DNA of 64,000 bases from Anaeramoeba flamelloides (Eukaryota; Metamonada; Anaeramoebidae): contig JANTQA010000045.1 of assembly GCA_027625915.1 (NCBI GenBank), positions 3,100,001-3,164,000 of the forward strand. The letters are read 5' to 3'. Positions 61,267 through 64,000 of the stretch are shown one piece after another. The position numbers and the translations under genes were made by a program. The stretch's first letter is position 1, and the number at the start of each line of letters is the position of its first letter. The notes below the pieces were generated by a model. That model did not search any database, was not told the origin of the DNA, and saw only the letters and a program-made list of their open reading frames with translations.

Positions 61267-62163
61267 TTATTTCTTTTTTGTCATTTGGTTTAATAATAAT
61301 CTTAAATCACCAATGATTGTTTCCATTTGTTTATCCATTTGAGACGTGTCTACAAACTCCTTGGTTTTGTTTATTTCTCTTCTTGAAAAAAACCCAAGTG
61401 TCTAATGTTAAGCGTTAGTAGTCGAGAAAAAGATTTTGTCAAAAAAAAAAAAATAAATAAAAAAAAAAAAAAATAAAAAATTATTGATTTAAACAAAAAA
61501 ACAAAAAAAATAAAAACAAAAGAAAAAAATTATAAAAAAAAAAAAAAAGGAAAAAACTTACAAATTCATCAATTAAGTAACATGAAAACATTTCTTTGTC
61601 TCCTAAAATATGAAACGAACTGTATTCATTCACTCCAAATGAAAAATCTTTTTGGGTTAATTGGAATTAAAAAGAATAAAAAATAACATTTGCATCAAAC
61701 AAAAGAATTAAAGTATTAGTGAGTGAGTAAAAGAAAAAAGGTAGCTGAAAATCAGTGTGAATTATACAAAGGGGATTTCTTGAGCTTTCCTTTAAAAAGG
61801 ATCAAATATCAGAAAGAGTGTGCTATTGTTTCTTGCAAAAGTCACTCAATAATTTTACCACTTATAAACAAGATTAACGATCAATTATTAGTCAAAGAAA
61901 ATTCAAAAAAAAAAAAAAAAGTAAAAAAGAGAAAACAAAACCATACTTGTCTTGGAAACTTCTTCTTTAAAAGAAAGTAAAAGTAGTCCCATTTCAATTT
62001 TTTGATTATCCAAATTTTTGCTTGCTAAAAGGTGTTCACCTTGTGAGTTGATGACAAAATGTGAATCAAACCTTGGGAAAATTTCGGCTATTTGACCTAG
62101 TTTGCTATCAAACTGTTTGATTAGTTGTGGTGAAATCCCACTATTCTTTTTGCACTTGCTCAT
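61267..62163 (-). CDS. Small roadblock/LAMTOR-like protein, three exons
   Basis: Exons are 61947-62163, 61562-61647 and 61267-61401, with introns of 299 bp (GTATGG...AAAAAG) and 160 bp (GTAAGT...CATTAG). Phases fit (1, then 0) and the joined product is 145 aa. Predicted layout is helix (SPQLIKQFDSKLGQIAEIF), two strands (SHFVINSQGEHLLAS), helix (KIEMGLLLLSFKEEVSK), three strands (FSFGVNEYSSFHILG, EMFSCYLIDE, LGFFSRREI) and a C-terminal helix (DKQMETIIGDLRLLLNQM). This order is that of roadblock/LC7 and LAMTOR proteins, which serve dynein, BMP or Rag-GTPase signalling. The gene model is well supported by three open exons with good splice sites; the family call is a fold-level inference only. 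Confidence 0.6.
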
Positions 62164-63419
62164 TTGGAAAGTGAATTATTAAAAAAATGATTATCTTTTT
62201 GAGAGAATCTCACAAGACAAGTTGCTTTAACTCTTTTCAAAACATTTCATTCAATTGAATTTTAATTTTATTTTTCTGTTTATTTGATTACAAAGGGTTT
62301 TTCTTCGATCACGATATTTTTTCGAAGAAAACGATTTAAGGTATCTGTACTTCTTGGAGTTAAGAATGGATCTAAATAATAGAGTGAAAATTCGTTTGTT
62401 GTTTACCCATTGACTATTTTAAAAAAAGGATATTAAATTTGGAATCATAGATTATTGGATCATGAGAATTTTCTGTCTTTTTCTGTTTAAAAATTCTTTC
62501 AAAGAATTAAAAATACAATATTGAATTTATAATTGTTTGATAAAAGGTGAAATTATCAAAAAAAGTTCAACCTGTTTTTTTAATAGGGAAACATGAATAG
62601 AGCATGAAAATGATAAATAAGATTAATGAATAAAAGAAAAAATAAATTATACAAGACAAAATCGAGGATTAAAATTATATTAATAATTTATTTAATAATA
62701 TCTTTTGATATGGGGGTTACTAAGATTGATCTAAATTAATAGTCAAATTTTAGACATATTTAAAAATGGTTTAAAGAATATCAATGTATTTAGTAAAAAT
62801 TAAATTGGATATCTAAATTGTAATTCTTGACCTAGGCGATAATAAAATAATGAATTATTGTTTGAAATTAATGTATTTCATCTATTAATTGATTTTACTA
62901 TTTGTTCTCATGTTTCAGTGGTTCTACTAATATTCCCAATTAAAACCAGAGTTTAACTTATTCACCTTTTCACTTTTTTCCCCAAACTGTAATATCTATT
63001 TCTCATGTTTGTGTATTTCGATTTTTGGATTCCGAGTCCACCCAAAGTATATCAATATATATGATAAAAAGTATAATCTAATAAATAGAGAAATAAATAG
63101 CTATTTATAACTTTCAAATTTATTGATATTTGATTTTGAAATGGGACAAAATTTCTGCCAATTTTTATTTTTCTATTCTTAATTTTTTTTTCGTTAGAAA
63201 TCCTTGTTGACCAATACAGAATCATAAAAAGGTTCCGAACAAATAAATAGAAAACACATATCATAATCTATTTCTTTGAAAATATTTGGGATCAGTATAA
63301 GAAAAAAGAAAAAGAAAGTAAATAATTTTTACCTATTTTTCCCCAAGTACCACACTTTTATGAACATATTAAATTGAAAATTCGAAGTTCGACAAAACTA
63401 GTACCCCAATTATCATTTC
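62164..63419. other. Spacer upstream of the small roadblock-like gene
   Basis: No gene or clear repeat seen. 62280-62420 is slightly less AT-rich (CGATCACGATATTTTTTCGA, TACTTCTTGGAGTTAAG) but has no useful frame. Confidence 0.5.
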
Positions 63420-64000
63420 ATTTTTGTTTATTGTGTTTATTCACAATATAACCAACATTCCAGTTCTAAAAACTCTTGATGCTCTTGTATTGGTTGTTGT
63501 TAATAGTACTGAGATTTTTAAAAGTATCTAGTCTAGAAAAGAATATATTATTTTGGAGTATTTTTTTTAATGGACATAACAATGAATTTTTGTCAAATTT
63601 AACTTGAGGGTATTTTTTTTTGAAGAGATAATAACTACTCGCTTTGAAAATGCCCAACAAATCTAAAAAACTCAAATAGTGAAAAAAATAACTAATTATA
63701 AATACCCCACACCCCCTTTTTTCAAGGATTTAAAAGAATAGTATAAAATCAATGATTTCATTATATTCTTTTGAATCCTGAAAAACATAACCAAAGTGCC
63801 CGTAGAGTACCTTCAAGTGTCTAGTGTTTCCAGAATTGAAAATAATAAAAAAATCCAGTAATTTTATTCCATTCTTTTTAATTATGGAAAAGTGTAGGCT
63901 GATTGCTGTAGAGCTCCTATATTAACTTTGGGTTCTATTTTATCTATAAAATATATTTTTTTACATTAAATACAAGATAAAAGAAAAAATAAATAGTGTT
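63420..64000. repeat. Dispersed repeat C with repeat D, copy 3
   Basis: 63420-63680 follows repeat C (ATAACCAACATTCCAGTTCT, GGTATTTTTTTTTGAAGAGA, AATAACTACT). 63700-63960 then follows repeat D with its GC-richer end (AGTGCCCGTAGAGTACCTTC). The copy may run beyond the window edge. Confidence 0.55.

Noticed and set aside
61723-61980. 85-codon plus-strand frame
   Set aside because: It opens with GTG, not ATG, and lies across an intron and exon edge of the well-supported minus-strand gene.
1-64000. CRISPR arrays, rRNA, tRNA, viral or LTR elements
   Set aside because: I saw no regularly spaced repeats with unique spacers, no rRNA or tRNA signature, and no reverse transcriptase, integrase or capsid-like frame.

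Overview
This is a very AT-rich, gene-poor stretch of nuclear DNA from a eukaryote, probably a free-living protist. The evidence is spliceosomal introns with GT..AG ends, typical eukaryotic single-copy genes (SR-protein kinase, Hop/STI1, Fip1, Mis12, NIFK, eL42, uL22), coding regions full of Lys/Glu/Asn low-complexity runs, and poly(A)/poly(T) tracts everywhere. I cannot name the species. Lys/Glu-rich insertions with long repeat-filled spacers recall AT-rich amoebae, but that is only an impression. No viral, prokaryotic or organellar gene was seen.

Layout. 0.5-1.6 kb (-): Fip1-like polyadenylation factor with a long RGG tract. 1.6-6.6 kb: spacer with nested DNA transposon remnants. 6.6-13.2 kb (+): SRPK-type kinase with a 2.9 kb intron and a UBA-like segment in its spacer. 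13.2-17.5 kb: spacer with a MITE and a large hairpin. 17.5-18.4 kb (+): CENP-O/Mcm21-like kinetochore protein. 22.5-23.8 kb (-): NIFK-like nucleolar RRM protein. 27.2-28.0 kb (+): Mis12 kinetochore protein. 28-36 kb: the longest spacer, with two inverted MITEs and a 1.3 kb fold-back element. 36.1-42.6 kb (+): NRF-domain/acyltransferase-3 membrane protein split by a 4.5 kb intron. 46.7-48.8 kb (-): Hop/STI1 co-chaperone. 55.2-56.6 kb: divergent ribosomal protein pair eL42 (-) and uL22 (+). 61.3-62.2 kb (-): a three-exon gene for a small, possibly roadblock-like protein. The rest is spacer with dispersed repeats.

The genes form no operon or cluster by function. Two encode kinetochore proteins (CENP-O-like and Mis12) about 9 kb apart. 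Several others serve RNA processing or translation. Splice junctions were worked out by joining reading frames to known family alignments. They give introns of 136-299 bp in most genes and 2.9 and 4.5 kb in two. Several genes start on very short first exons (12-29 nt). Repeat relationships were judged by eye; identities are approximate.
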